Numbered from the stretch's first letter, positions 1-11,025 are shown. The stretch is 64,000 nt of DNA from Ferrovibrio sp. (GCF_019636075.1 NZ_JAHBYG010000010.1:34162-98161); one strand, 5' to 3'. The notes: generated by a model not told the origin, from the sequence alone. Translations and numbers: made by a program.

Positions 1-1
1 G

Positions 2-1198
2 GAAACCGCCGTGTTCCACAAAGGCCATACGCTGTACAACCTCGCCATGGCGCGCGAGGCCGCCCACGCCGCCGGCACGGTGCTGGTGGTGGAAGGCTAT
101 ATGGATGTGATCGCGCTGGCCCAGGCCGGGTTTGAATATGCCGTGGCACCGCTGGGCACAGCGCTGACCGAAGAACAGATCGCCCTGCTCTGGCGCATGG
201 CCGCCGAGCCGGTGCTGTGCTTCGATGGCGACAAGGCCGGCATGAAGGCCGCGCTCCGCGCCGTGGACCGCGCCCTGCCGCTGCTGGAACCCGGCAAATC
301 GCTGCGCTTCGCCCTGCTGCCCGGCGGGCAAGACCCCGACGACCTGATCAAGGCTCAGGGCCGCGACGCCATGGAGGCTGTGCTGGCCGCCGCCCTGCCC
401 ATGGCGGAAATGCTCTGGCGCAAGGAAACCGAGGGCCAGCCCATCGACACGCCCGAGCGCCGCGCCGCCCTGCAAGCCCAGCTCTATGATCAGGCCGGCC
501 GGATCAAGAATACCATCGTGCAGCAGCATTACCGCGACCACTTGCGCGAGCGCCTGCGCGGTTTGTTCAACCCCGGCCGCCAGGGCCCCGGTCGCAACGG
601 TCCGGGTAAATTCGGCTCCGGGCCCGGCGGACGGGGCGGTCCCCGCCCCGGGGGCTTTTCCGCCAATCCCTGGGCGCCAGGGGGCAAATTCGGCCGGCCT
701 TTGGGCGATACCAGCCCGATTCCGCAGGAATCCTCGGATCGCCGCGAAAAAGCCCTGCTTTTGGGGTTTCTGCTGCATCCCTGGCTGGCTGAGGACCATA
801 GCGACAGCTTCGCCGGGTTGACATTTCGCAATGCTGCGCTTGACAGCCTCAAGAGCCGGATTCTAGAAGAAACCTCCCGCCATCCGGGTCTTGACGGCGA
901 GGCCCTGGTTGCCCATTTGAAGGGACAGGGTCTGCAGGCCCAACTCGAGCTTCTGGATGGCGAGACGGGACGGTTGGTGGAACCCTTCACCCGCGCCGAC
1001 AGCCCGAGAGATAAAGTCGAGAGAGGCTGGATTCAAGCCGTGCAGCGCTACCGGTTATCCGAACTGGAACAGGAACTGGCGGTGGCACAGGCCGAACTCG
1101 CCGATAATATGAGCCCCGAAGCCTGGGGGCGGTTTTCCGCCCTGCAGGCCGAGTTGGGCAGTGTCCGGAGCCAGGTATCGGCCTCCGACGAGCTTTGA
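2..1198 (+). CDS. dnaG: DNA primase DnaG, 3' part (5' end outside window)
   Basis: This is the C-terminal part of the replicative primase, which makes RNA primers for the lagging strand and contacts the DnaB helicase. The reading frame is open to the left edge and already matches DnaG before the first possible start, so the GTG at 11 is an internal Val and the gene is cut by the window. The TOPRIM core is clear: VVEGYMDVIAL carries the catalytic Glu, CFDGDKAG the Asp pair, and GQDPDDLI follows. A Gly/Pro/Arg-rich linker (window residues about 195-230) leads to a C-terminal helical domain of the kind that binds helicase. It lies directly upstream of rpoD, a common proteobacterial order. Confidence 0.97.
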   Translation, partial: ETAVFHKGHTLYNLAMAREAAHAAGTVLVVEGYMDVIALAQAGFEYAVAPLGTALTEEQIALLWRMAAEPVLCFDGDKAGMKAALRAVDRALPLLEPGKSLRFALLPGGQDPDDLIKAQGRDAMEAVLAAALPMAEMLWRKETEGQPIDTPERRAALQAQLYDQAGRIKNTIVQQHYRDHLRERLRGLFNPGRQGPGRNGPGKFGSGPGGRGGPRPGGFSANPWAPGGKFGRPLGDTSPIPQESSDRREKALLLGFLLHPWLAEDHSDSFAGLTFRNAALDSLKSRILEETSRHPGLDGEALVAHLKGQGLQAQLELLDGETGRLVEPFTRADSPRDKVERGWIQAVQRYRLSELEQELAVAQAELADNMSPEAWGRFSALQAELGSVRSQVSASDEL

Positions 1199-1214
1199 GC
1201 GCTCAGGTTGACGA

Positions 1215-1232
1215 CCGTTCCACCCGGAACGG
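1215..1232 (+). terminator. Stem-loop between dnaG and rpoD
   Basis: A perfect 7-bp stem (CCGTTCC / GGAACGG) with a 4-nt loop starts 16 nt after the dnaG stop. A T-rich run follows only about 15 nt later, so this is either a weak terminator or an mRNA processing/stability hairpin between primase and sigma factor. Confidence 0.4.
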
Positions 1233-1310
1233 CTCAGCCTGCGTCGCTTTTGTGTGTTTTTCCAGGCCTGTTAGGGTGTTGCCCGACAGGCTGACGAGTC
1301 AGGAACCGGC

Positions 1311-3416
<2,106 letters not shown>

Positions 3417-3417
3417 G

Positions 3418-3440
3418 GGGGAAGGGCCCGCGCCCTCCCC
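3418..3440 (+). terminator. GC-rich stem-loop after rpoD
   Basis: GGGG and GGGC on the 5' side pair with GCCC and CCCC on the 3' side across a 4-nt loop, with a small internal asymmetry. It begins just after the rpoD stop and lacks a clear T-tract. It could end rpoD transcription or mark processing of an rpoD-tRNA transcript. Confidence 0.4.
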
Positions 3441-3453
3441 TCTCCGGCTATCC

Positions 3454-3530
3454 GGGCCTGTAGCTCAATTGGTTAGAGCCGGCCGCTCATAACGGTCTGG
3501 TTGGGGGTTCAAGTCCCTCCGGGCCCACCA
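3454..3530 (+). tRNA. tRNA-Ile2 (anticodon CAU, lysidine-modified)
   Basis: A 77-nt cloverleaf with the CCA end encoded. The acceptor stem GGGCCTG pairs with CGGGCCC with one G-T pair, and the anticodon loop CTCATAA puts CAT at 3488-3490. CAT could mean elongator Met or Ile2. The body matches the alphaproteobacterial Ile2 type (GGGCCTG acceptor stem) rather than elongator Met (GGCGGGG-type), so this should be the tRNA whose C34 is changed to lysidine by TilS to read AUA. It is the last core gene before an accessory region of different base composition. Confidence 0.85.
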
Positions 3531-3654
3531 TTTTCCCCTTATGTTGAAATTGTCGGCATTCATCGGACAAGCTGCGTTTCAGGCCAATCGTTGCGAAATC
3601 TGGGCGCTTATTTGACAAAGGCGACCAGCCAACGTCTAAGAGGGCTGTTTCCGC

Positions 3655-4509
3655 TTAACCGAACTCTCCGACAGTCACTCCGACGGTATCGGTTTCCCAA
3701 GAAATCAGTGTCCCGCGGAATTTTTCGTCGCCCCCTGCTCGCGTAAGCGAGGTGATGTACATTGTCTTCATGTCCTGTCCGCCAAAGCAGGGCATTGTCG
3801 GCGCCGCCATCGGCAATTCTATTGCCTCAGTCAACACGCCGTCTGGCGAGAATTTGTTGAGGTGGCCTGAGGTTATTCCGGCACTCCAGTAGTTGCCGTC
3901 GATATCGACAGCGGCACCATCTGGAAGGCCAACCTCTTCGCTGGGCGTTGCAATCGTCCGCATCCCTGAAATGCGACCGCTCACCCTGTCAAAGTCATAG
4001 GCCCTGATATCCGGGGCCCTGGAATCGGCGTGATACATAACCTTGCCATCCGGGCTCCAGGCCAATCCGTTCGATGCCCGCATGCCCTCGACAACGCGTG
4101 TGCATTCACCGCTCGGCGTTACACGATAAAGCCCACCAGTCGGAGCGCGCGGAACAGCATCGTGCATGCTGCCTACCCAGAAGCAGCCATCAGGGCCAAC
4201 TTTGCCATCATTCAGACGGTTCATACTGAGATCGGGCTCCGGATGTACCAGAAACTCAAGCTTCTCTGAGGCCGGATCAAACAGATGGACCCCGGTTCTA
4301 AGAGCAACAACCAGTCGGCCACCTTTCGCTAAGCCGACGCTGCCCACATCTGCAGGCATCCGAAAAGTCTGGACATCGCCAGTCGCTGGATCGAGCAGAT
4401 GAATGGATGGCGCCAGGATATCGACAAACCAGAGGCGGTTGCGCGCAACGTCCCAAACCGGGCTTTCGCCCAGGTTCAATTCAAATGAGATACACTTTTT
4501 GAAGTCCAT
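3655..4509 (-). CDS. SMP-30/gluconolactonase family hydrolase
   Basis: A six-bladed beta-propeller lactonase-type enzyme of 284 residues, probably cytosolic and metal dependent. From the chosen start the family metal ligands are visible: E15 (LGESPVWD), N147 (ASNGLAWSPDG) and D197 (LPDGAAVDIDG), with the substrate-site R98 and N100 in RLNDGK. An in-frame start 51 nt upstream exists, but homology begins at MDFKK and an AGGGA-like ribosome site precedes that ATG. It is divergent from the aldolase gene across a 113-nt spacer holding a candidate GntR operator, so it probably opens a lactone intermediate in the same pathway. The exact substrate is unknown. Confidence 0.88.
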   Translation of the reverse strand: MDFKKCISFELNLGESPVWDVARNRLWFVDILAPSIHLLDPATGDVQTFRMPADVGSVGLAKGGRLVVALRTGVHLFDPASEKLEFLVHPEPDLSMNRLNDGKVGPDGCFWVGSMHDAVPRAPTGGLYRVTPSGECTRVVEGMRASNGLAWSPDGKVMYHADSRAPDIRAYDFDRVSGRISGMRTIATPSEEVGLPDGAAVDIDGNYWSAGITSGHLNKFSPDGVLTEAIELPMAAPTMPCFGGQDMKTMYITSLTRAGGDEKFRGTLISWETDTVGVTVGEFG

Positions 4510-4575
4510 CGCTCGTCCCTGGGGCCCGGCTATAACTGCGGCTTCGCAGCCGGTCTGCACCGCATTGCGTAATTT

Positions 4576-4596
4576 GATATATCATATACTATATAG
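4576..4596. promoter_or_regulatory. Candidate GntR operator, site 1 (divergent lactonase/aldolase promoter)
   Basis: An AT-rich block begins with GATATATC and contains CATATACTATA (4583-4593). The same 11-mer occurs on the other strand at 5924-5934, upstream of the GntR gene. The 21-nt block matches 7128-7148, upstream of the ABC operon, at 16 positions by eye. It sits 27 nt before the aldolase ATG, where it could control both divergent genes. Confidence 0.5.
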
Positions 4597-4622
4597 ATTG
4601 GATTTAACACAAGGTTCTGACC

Positions 4623-5387
4623 ATGCGGAATACTCTGAAGATGCGCCTTCAGGCGCGAAGCGCCTGCGTAAACGGCTGGCTCTCTATACCGGCGGCATAC
4701 TCTGCAGAAGTGATGGCTCGGTGTGCGTGGCACAGCATTACCGTCGATCTGCAGCATGGCGTGCAGGACTACGCAAGCATGGTTCACTGCTTCCAGGCAA
4801 TGTCGGCTTTCCCCGTCACGCCGCTGGTTCGCGTTCCCTCGAACGAGCCCGGCATCATCGGCAAAGCGCTGGACGCCGGGGCCTGGGGCGTCATCTGCCC
4901 GCTCGTGAATACGGCCGAAGAAGCCAAAGCCCTTGCGAATGCCTGCCTGTATCCGCCGGTCGGACGCAGGTCAAATGGCCCGAACCGCGCAAGCAGCTAT
5001 GGCGGCGATAAGCTATACCAGGATATTGCAAACGATGAGGTACTGGTGCTTCCAATGATTGAGACGGCGGAAGCCGTCTCAAATCTCGAAGCAATTCTCG
5101 ATGTTCCGGGCGTCAGCGGCGTCTATGTCGGGCCGAGCGATCTCGGCTTTGCGATGGGGCTTCGTCCCATCTTTGACCGCGAAGAGCCGATGATTCTAGA
5201 CATCTATGCGACGGTTACCAAAGAAGCCAGTCGCCGCGGAAAGTTCGCCGGCATCCATACGATCAACCCGCTCTATGCCAATAGAATGATCGATATGGGC
5301 TTCAATTTCGTCACCGTCGGAAGCGATGCTTCCTTGATGATGAAGGCAGCAAAAGAAGCTCTGGCCGCGCTACACCTGCGGGATTAA
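4623..5387 (+). CDS. HpcH/HpaI-family 2-oxo acid aldolase
   Basis: A class II (metal-dependent) aldolase of 254 residues related to 4-hydroxy-2-oxoheptanedioate aldolase. It would reversibly cleave a 4-hydroxy-2-oxo acid to pyruvate plus an aldehyde. The active-site set is complete: H45 (VDLQHG), R70 (VRVPSNE), metal ligands E147 (PMIETAEA) and D173 (GPSDLGF). The length is normal. It starts the island's forward gene series, 21 nt ahead of the RidA gene. The natural aldehyde cannot be read from the sequence. The neighbours suggest it acts late, on a carbon skeleton left after deamination. Confidence 0.9.
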   Translation: MRNTLKMRLQARSACVNGWLSIPAAYSAEVMARCAWHSITVDLQHGVQDYASMVHCFQAMSAFPVTPLVRVPSNEPGIIGKALDAGAWGVICPLVNTAEEAKALANACLYPPVGRRSNGPNRASSYGGDKLYQDIANDEVLVLPMIETAEAVSNLEAILDVPGVSGVYVGPSDLGFAMGLRPIFDREEPMILDIYATVTKEASRRGKFAGIHTINPLYANRMIDMGFNFVTVGSDASLMMKAAKEALAALHLRD

Positions 5388-5408
5388 GCAAAAACTGAAG
5401 AAAGCTGT

Positions 5409-5876
5409 ATGGAAATGTCGCCCTCTGAAAACCTGATAGCGCTGGGCCTTGTTCTGCCTCCGCCGCGCAAGCCGGTCGCCAATTTCGTGCCCTCGGCCCA
5501 GTCCGGCAGCCTGCTTTTCCTGTCCGGGCAAGGTCCGGTTATGGCCGACGGAAAGTCCTTTACCGGCAAAGTCGGCGCGGATGTCAGCACGGAAGAAGCC
5601 TACGAACATGCGAAACTGTGCACCCTCAATCTGCTGGCGCTTGCCCATGATGCCTTGGGCTCGCTTGATTCGATCGGGCGCATCGTGAAGGTGCTGGGTT
5701 TCGTGAATGCGGCGCCGGACTTCGGCGACCACCCCCGGGTCATAAATGGCTGCTCTGACCTGCTCATAGCCATATTCGGCCCAGAGCGCGGCGCTCATGC
5801 CAGATCCGCAATTGGCGCAGGCTCGCTTCCCCGTCAGATTTCAGTGGAAATCGAAATGGTCGTGGAGGTCCGATGA
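5409..5876 (+). CDS. RidA/YjgF/Rid family protein
   Basis: A Rid-family protein, a small trimeric enzyme that hydrolyses reactive enamine/imine intermediates released by PLP enzymes. At 155 residues it is somewhat longer than the roughly 130-residue RidA archetype, with an N-terminal extension of about 20. The key C-terminal stretch HARSAIGAGSLP keeps the arginine that binds the substrate carboxylate, followed by VEIEMVV. It pairs logically with the PLP enzyme at 15265, whose expected product class is 2-aminoacrylate-like. It lies 21 nt after the aldolase gene, probably in one transcript. Confidence 0.9.
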   Translation: MEMSPSENLIALGLVLPPPRKPVANFVPSAQSGSLLFLSGQGPVMADGKSFTGKVGADVSTEEAYEHAKLCTLNLLALAHDALGSLDSIGRIVKVLGFVNAAPDFGDHPRVINGCSDLLIAIFGPERGAHARSAIGAGSLPRQISVEIEMVVEVR

Positions 5877-5915
5877 CATACCAGGTTGCCAGCCAACCGG
5901 CTTCCTGTTCAAACT

Positions 5916-5935
5916 CAATATCTTATAGTATATGC
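5916..5935. promoter_or_regulatory. Candidate GntR operator, site 2 (autoregulatory)
   Basis: TATAGTATATG at 5924-5934 is the exact reverse complement of the 11-mer in site 1. It lies about 55 nt before the GntR start, where autoregulation would be expected. Confidence 0.5.
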
Positions 5936-5989
5936 CAAATCTTACCTTCCCTTGTCGTGGGACGTTGACCTGTAAACGACCATAGAGCC

Positions 5990-6739
5990 ATGCCAGCAGA
6001 GACTGATACCCTCAATCCAGAGCAATATCCCGATGAAGCGATCGGGTTGAACCGGGACAGCCTTTCTGATCGGATTTATTCTCGTCTGCGTGTGTCGCTT
6101 CTAACCGGTCTATATGCCCCAGGTACGCGGCTCAGCATTCGCAAGCTTGCGGACATGTATCACACGTCGCCGACGCCGGTCCGAGAAGCTATTTTCCAGC
6201 TCGTGCGCGAAGGCGCACTAGAGCTGAAGCTCGGGTACCAACCGCGCGTCCCTGAACTCTCGATTGCCCAATACATCAACATCCGAGAGACTCGCGCCCC
6301 GCTGGAAAGACTTGCGGCCGAATTGAGTACCGTAAATATCACCGATGATGAAATACAGAAGCTGCGCGAATTTCATCAGGCGTTCATGGATTGCGAAAGT
6401 GCCGAAAAGTGGAAAGCGGCTCTGGTCGCCAATCAGGAGTTTCATTTCACAATCTATCGGGCGTCCCGTAACGAAATTCTGGTGCGCTGCATAGAGAATC
6501 TTTGGCTGCTGGCTGGCCCAATCATCAGCTACCAGTATCCGCATATCCGCCAGGCAGCCGCGGAAATGCACCCGCATTTACTGGTTATCGATGCGCTTTC
6601 TCGCCGATCACCGGCTGAAGCGGGGGAGTTGGTGGTTCAAGACTTGCGCGAAGGTTCCTACCGCATCATCGAGCAGATGAAAGCTGATGCCGTCGGCGAA
6701 CCTAAGAAGAAAACGCGTAAAGCCCGCTCTCCGGCCTGA
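5990..6739 (+). CDS. GntR-family transcriptional regulator (FCD domain)
   Basis: A FadR-subfamily regulator of 249 residues. The winged helix-turn-helix spans about residues 26-90 (DRIYSRLRVSLLTGLYAPG, then SPTPVREAIFQLVREGALE). The all-helical FCD ligand-binding domain covers about 97-235. FCD domains usually bind a metal plus a carboxylate effector. N148, H152 and H196 fit ligand positions, while the last usual His is not evident. It ends in a basic tail. It sits between the aldolase/RidA genes and the transporter operon, and its presumed recognition motif recurs before all three transcription units, so it is the likely island repressor or activator. Confidence 0.93.
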   Translation: MPAETDTLNPEQYPDEAIGLNRDSLSDRIYSRLRVSLLTGLYAPGTRLSIRKLADMYHTSPTPVREAIFQLVREGALELKLGYQPRVPELSIAQYINIRETRAPLERLAAELSTVNITDDEIQKLREFHQAFMDCESAEKWKAALVANQEFHFTIYRASRNEILVRCIENLWLLAGPIISYQYPHIRQAAAEMHPHLLVIDALSRRSPAEAGELVVQDLREGSYRIIEQMKADAVGEPKKKTRKARSPA

Positions 6740-6803
6740 TTGGGCGCTGCGCTTCCACCAGCAAGGCGCGCTGCAGAGAATCGCCGCCGACAATACAACG
6801 CCG

Positions 6804-6825
6804 ATCTAGCGCCAATCTAGCGCCG
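6804..6825. repeat. 11-bp tandem duplication
   Basis: ATCTAGCGCCA is followed directly by ATCTAGCGCCG in non-coding DNA downstream of the GntR gene. Only the last base differs. No function is evident. Confidence 0.7.
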
Positions 6826-7127
6826 CTACTGCAGGTGCTTTGAGTTCGATCAACCGCAATCATCAGTGATGCGGGCGCGCTGACAGGATGTGTATTGCAG
6901 CTTATGCGCACGCTATGATATCGGCGCGCGTCATTTCCCGGCCCCCCCGCCTAGACCAGCATGGATGCGGCTGCATAACATTCATGCTAACGCCAATCCA
7001 TCAACGGCCAATTCGGAATGCCGACAAATCGCGCCAGCCGACGCGATTGTCCTGAAGGAGTCGTTTTGCCAGCAGTCCGGCGAAGTCATTCAACTGAAAC
7101 CAAAGAATCCAGTTGCAATGCATTTTT

Positions 7128-7148
7128 GAAATATCATATATTGTTTTG
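7128..7148. promoter_or_regulatory. Candidate GntR operator, site 3 (ABC operon promoter)
   Basis: ATATCATATA (7131-7140) is identical to 4579-4588 of site 1, and the surrounding 21 nt agree at 16 positions. It ends 23 nt before the TTG start of the first permease gene. Confidence 0.5.
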
Positions 7149-7171
7149 GACAATTAGGGGGCGTGTAGACG

Positions 7172-8113
7172 TTGCTTAAGATCGTAGCAAAACGAGTCAT
7201 GACGACCGTTCCGGTCATGTTTCTCGTGACCCTTTTGGTATTCAGTCTCCTGTACCTGTCGCCCGGCGATCCCGCCGTGCTGTTCGCAGGCGACCAGGCG
7301 ACTCCTGAGCAAATTGCCCAGATCCGCAGCCGCATGGGGCTCGATCAGCCCTTCCATATCCAATTTGGCACATGGCTCTGGAACCTCGCCCATGGCGATC
7401 TCGGTGTTTCCCTGGTCTCGAACGTGCCAGTCACCAACCTCATTGCCCAACGCCTGGAGCCCACGCTTTCCCTGACCATCCTCACTCTCCTGTGGTCCGT
7501 AAGTGTGGCCGTGCCTTTGGCAGTCCTTGCGGCCGCCAAGCGTGGTTCGGCTGTTGATCGCATCGTGATGCTATTGGGCGTGGCCGGCTTCTCGGTCCCG
7601 GTATTCGTTTTCGCCTACTGCTCCAGCTACATCCTTGCCATCGAGCTGCAATGGTTGCCCATCCAGGGCTACACCCCGCTTTCCAAGGGTATCTGGCCCT
7701 GGCTCCGCAGCCTGATTCTGCCTGCCTTCGCCCTGGGCACTGGCTACGTCGCGCTGATTTCCCGCATCGGCCGTGCGGCGCTCGTCGAAATCCTGCAGCA
7801 GGACTATATCCGCACCGCAAAAGCCAAAGGCGCAAACGCCCAGCGCGTGCTGTTCCGCCATGCCCTGAAGAACGCTGCCGTACCGATGGTCACCATTGTT
7901 GGCCTGGGTGTCGGCCTGCTCATTGGCGGCGCTGTTGTCACGGAGTCGGTATTTGCCATTCCCGGCATCGGCCGCCTGACCGCTGACGCCATTCTGCGCC
8001 GCGACTATCCGGTCATCCAGGGGGTCGTGTTGCTGTTTTCACTATCCTACATGGTGATCAACCTCGTGATTGATCTCATCTACCCGTTCTTCGATCCGAG
8101 GATTAAATATTGA
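7172..8113 (+). CDS. ABC transporter permease, DppB/OppB family
   Basis: First membrane subunit of a peptide/nickel-class importer, 313 residues, with about six membrane helices and a conserved N-terminal segment (SPGDPAVLFAG). The cytoplasmic loop that docks the ATPases is clear: QDYIRTAKAKGA, followed by RHALKNAAVPM. I take the TTG at 7172 because AGGGGG lies upstream and the encoded MLKIVAKRV is typical of DppB N-termini. An ATG at 7199 is the alternative. It is the first of five transporter genes, linked to the next by a 4-nt overlap. Confidence 0.95.
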   Translation: MLKIVAKRVMTTVPVMFLVTLLVFSLLYLSPGDPAVLFAGDQATPEQIAQIRSRMGLDQPFHIQFGTWLWNLAHGDLGVSLVSNVPVTNLIAQRLEPTLSLTILTLLWSVSVAVPLAVLAAAKRGSAVDRIVMLLGVAGFSVPVFVFAYCSSYILAIELQWLPIQGYTPLSKGIWPWLRSLILPAFALGTGYVALISRIGRAALVEILQQDYIRTAKAKGANAQRVLFRHALKNAAVPMVTIVGLGVGLLIGGAVVTESVFAIPGIGRLTADAILRRDYPVIQGVVLLFSLSYMVINLVIDLIYPFFDPRIKY

Positions 8114-9024
8114 CAGAACATACGCCTCGCTTCCTCGAAACCCCGGCGGTCGCAACGCCTCTCCCGGATATCCTGGAAGAGCGGACGCCTCGTCCCGGCT
8201 TGCTAGGGGTGATTCAGCGCAATCTGTCGGTCAGCATTGGGCTGGCCGGAATTGCAATCATCCTGTTCATCGGCATCTGCGCCCCATGGCTTGGAACTGT
8301 GGATCCGCTGGCAATCAACCCGGCGCTACGCACCCGTCCGCCATCGGCTGAGCACTTCTTTGGTACGGACGCTCTTGGCCGTGACCTGTGGTCTCGTGTT
8401 CTCTATGGAACCCGCGTTTCGCTGACGGTCGGCTTTTCGGTTGCGGCTCTCGCCACCGGCATCGGCGTCCTGTTGGGTGTGATGGCTGGCTACATCCGGG
8501 CCTCTGAGGGCGTCATCATGAGAGCGATGGACGCCGTCATGTCGATCCCGTCAATCCTGTTGGCAATCGCGTTGGTGGCATTGATTCGGCCATCGGTTTC
8601 AAACGTCATTTTCGCCATTACGGTCGCCGAAATCCCGCGTGTGGCTCGCCTAGTGCGTTCGGTGGTGATTTCGCTCCGCGAACTGGCTTGGGTAGAAGCC
8701 GGTGTCGTCTCCGGCTCCAAATCCACACAAATCATCCTCCGCCACATTCTGCCAAACGCAGCAGCGCCCATCATCGTGCAAGCCACCTATATCTGCGCCA
8801 GCGCCATGATCATTGAAGCAACGCTTTCCTTCATCGGCGCCGGCACGCCCGCCTCCATTCCGTCATGGGGCAACATCATGGCTGAAGGCCGGTCGCTTTG
8901 GCAGGTCAAACCGCTCATTGTGTTGATTCCCGCTGCCTTTCTGTCGGCAACCGTACTCGCAGTAAATGTCGTTGGCGACGGCCTTCGTGATGCCTTGGAC
9001 AGCCGTTTGGTCAAGGACATCTGA
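8110..9024 (+). CDS. ABC transporter permease, DppC/OppC family
   Basis: Second membrane subunit, 304 residues, with the OppC-type N-terminal helix, the periplasmic DPLAINP and FGTDALGRDLWSR motifs, and the docking loop around ELAWVEAGVVSG and RHILPNAAAPI. The TTG start overlaps the previous stop by 4 nt (TTGA), indicating translational coupling and a 1:1 heterodimer with the upstream permease. A soluble N-terminal extension of about 35 residues precedes the first helix. Confidence 0.95.
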   Translation: MTEHTPRFLETPAVATPLPDILEERTPRPGLLGVIQRNLSVSIGLAGIAIILFIGICAPWLGTVDPLAINPALRTRPPSAEHFFGTDALGRDLWSRVLYGTRVSLTVGFSVAALATGIGVLLGVMAGYIRASEGVIMRAMDAVMSIPSILLAIALVALIRPSVSNVIFAITVAEIPRVARLVRSVVISLRELAWVEAGVVSGSKSTQIILRHILPNAAAPIIVQATYICASAMIIEATLSFIGAGTPASIPSWGNIMAEGRSLWQVKPLIVLIPAAFLSATVLAVNVVGDGLRDALDSRLVKDI

Positions 9025-9026
9025 TC

Positions 9027-10007
9027 ATGGCTCTGCTTGAAGTCGAGAACCTGCAAACACATTTCCGCACCAGCCGGGGCGTGAACCGGGCTGTGAACGG
9101 CGTCTCTTTTCACGTCGAGGCTGGAGAAACCCTGGCCATCGTCGGAGAATCCGGCTGCGGCAAATCCGTTACCTCCATGTCGATTATGCGCCTGCTTCCG
9201 CAAGGTATGGCGAAAAGCGCTGGCCGCATCACCTTTGATGGCCGTGATCTTCTCGGTCTCACCGAGCGGGAAATGGAACAGGTTCGCGGTAACGAAATCG
9301 GTATGATTTTCCAGGAGCCGATGACCAGCCTGAACCCTGTGCTTACAGTTGGCTTCCAGATTCAGGAAACCATCGCTCTGCATCAGCATGTTTCCAGAGC
9401 TGAGCAGAAGCGCCGTGCGCTGGAAATGCTCGATCTCGTCGGCATTCCAGACCCTACACGCAGGCTCCAGGAATACCCCCATCAACTATCAGGGGGCATG
9501 CGCCAGCGCATCATGATAGCGCTGGCCCTGGCATGCAGGCCTAAGCTACTGATCGCCGACGAGCCGACAACTGCACTCGACGTGACCATCCAGGCGCAAA
9601 TCCTCGACCTGTTGCGTCAGATCCAGCGCGAGCAGGGAACTGCAATCATTCTGATTACGCACGATTTGGGCGTGGTCGCTGAATCGACCGACCGCGTCGC
9701 CGTCATGTATGCCGGGCGCAAGATCGAGGAGGCCAAAACCTCCACTTTGCTCGCCAATCCACAGCATCCCTACACGCAAGGCCTTCTATCCGCCGTTCCG
9801 CGCATTGGTGCCGCCCAACGCGGTCGTCTGGCGGAAATACCCGGCCTGGTGCCTGATTTACGGAAAAAACTTCAGGGCTGCGCATTCGCCAACCGCTGCA
9901 CCTATGCAGGTGATGTCTGCCGGACCCTCGAGCCTGCCCTGACCGAGAAGGCTTCCGGCCATTGGGCAGCCTGTCACCTCTCAGAAATAGCGAGGGTGCA
10001 GACATGA
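9027..10007 (+). CDS. ABC transporter ATP-binding protein, DppD family
   Basis: An ATPase of 326 residues: Walker [10 protein letters not shown]-loop [10 protein letters not shown], signature LSGGMRQR, Walker [14 protein letters not shown] and the H-loop ITHDLG. The C-terminal oligopeptide-transporter extension has the cysteine-rich [15 protein letters not shown] typical of DppD/OppD. It begins 2 nt after the permease stop. Confidence 0.96.
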   Translation: MALLEVENLQTHFRTSRGVNRAVNGVSFHVEAGETLAIVGESGCGKSVTSMSIMRLLPQGMAKSAGRITFDGRDLLGLTEREMEQVRGNEIGMIFQEPMTSLNPVLTVGFQIQETIALHQHVSRAEQKRRALEMLDLVGIPDPTRRLQEYPHQLSGGMRQRIMIALALACRPKLLIADEPTTALDVTIQAQILDLLRQIQREQGTAIILITHDLGVVAESTDRVAVMYAGRKIEEAKTSTLLANPQHPYTQGLLSAVPRIGAAQRGRLAEIPGLVPDLRKKLQGCAFANRCTYAGDVCRTLEPALTEKASGHWAACHLSEIARVQT

Positions 10008-10999
10008 CCGATGCCCCGCTTTTGAGCGTTCGCCGCCTGGCGAAACACTATGACCTTGGCGGCGGTCTGCTCGGCTGGGGCAAGCGCTCCGTCAAGGCCG
10101 TGCAGGATGTCAGCTTCGACATTGCCCGCGGGGAAACGCTTTCTCTGGTCGGTGAGTCGGGTTGCGGCAAATCGACTGTCGGCAAAGCCATTGCGGGCCT
10201 TCACCCCGCAACAGAGGGCGAAATTCTGCTCAATGGCAAACCCATCGACAGCCCTGAGTACAAGATCGGTCAATTGTGGCATCGCAAGGTCCAGGTGGTG
10301 TTCCAAGACCCGTATTCCAGCCTCGATCCGAGGATGCGGGTGCTCGACATCATCGGCGAACCACTGCGCAATTTTGGGATAACCAAGACCAGGCAGGAGC
10401 TTGATGCACAGGTCGCCCGTCTGATTGACCTGGTCCGCCTGCCCAAGGACTCGGCAGACCGTTTCCCGCACGAGTTTTCCGGCGGTCAGAGGCAACGCAT
10501 CGGCATTGCGCGCGCCCTGGCGCCCAATCCAGAACTCATCATTTGCGATGAAGCCGTCTCGGCGCTGGATGTTTCGGTCAAAGCCCAAATCGTCAATCTG
10601 CTGGCAGACTTGCGGAATGAGTTGGGTCTGGCCCTGTTGTTCATCAGCCACGACCTCGCAATCGTCGACCATATAACAGATCGCGTCGCCGTCATGTATC
10701 TGGGGCGCATCGTCGAGATTGGAACACGAAGCGAGCTGTTCGATACGCCGCAGCATCCCTACACGCGCGCGCTGCTGTCAGCGGTTCCCATGGTTGATCC
10801 CACTGCGAGGCGGGAACGCACCATCCTGACGGGCGAGTTGCCGTCTCCGTTCAATCCTCCTTCCGGCTGCACATTCCGAACACGCTGCCCGTTGGCGGCT
10901 GACCGCTGTGTCCAGGAAATTCCGCTCCTGCAGACCATCAGCGGAAATCAACAGGCCGCATGCCATCTATTGCCCGTGGCTCAGGCCACCGACGCTTAA
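10004..10999 (+). CDS. ABC transporter ATP-binding protein, DppF family
   Basis: Partner ATPase of 331 residues: Walker [24 protein letters not shown], signature FSGGQRQRIGIARAL, Walker B LIICDEAVSALDV, H-loop ISHDLA, and the C-terminal GCTFRTRCPLAADRC. The start is the ATG at 10004, whose ATGA overlaps the previous stop. An upstream in-frame start at 9962 would force a long overlap. With the preceding gene it makes the usual asymmetric ATPase dimer. Confidence 0.96.
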   Translation: MTDAPLLSVRRLAKHYDLGGGLLGWGKRSVKAVQDVSFDIARGETLSLVGESGCGKSTVGKAIAGLHPATEGEILLNGKPIDSPEYKIGQLWHRKVQVVFQDPYSSLDPRMRVLDIIGEPLRNFGITKTRQELDAQVARLIDLVRLPKDSADRFPHEFSGGQRQRIGIARALAPNPELIICDEAVSALDVSVKAQIVNLLADLRNELGLALLFISHDLAIVDHITDRVAVMYLGRIVEIGTRSELFDTPQHPYTRALLSAVPMVDPTARRERTILTGELPSPFNPPSGCTFRTRCPLAADRCVQEIPLLQTISGNQQAACHLLPVAQATDA

Positions 11000-11025
11000 A
11001 CGTTCAACAAAAAGGGAGAGTTAGG

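Larger units (their letters stand above)
6740..7171. other. Intergenic region before the ABC operon
   Basis: These 432 nt lack a convincing gene: a 79-residue open frame at 6890-7129 has odd composition and no ribosome site. The stretch holds an 11-bp tandem duplication near 6804 and, at its right end, the AT-rich candidate operator plus AGGGGG ahead of the TTG start. It is the natural promoter region of the transporter/amidase operon. Confidence 0.6.

Noticed and set aside
3454..3530. Reading the CAT anticodon as elongator tRNA-Met
   Set aside because: The acceptor stem and body fit alphaproteobacterial tRNA-Ile2 better. TilS identity elements would need a model search to be certain.
6890..7129. 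A 79-codon frame in the spacer before the ABC operon
   Set aside because: No ribosome site, odd composition, and it runs into the candidate operator region.
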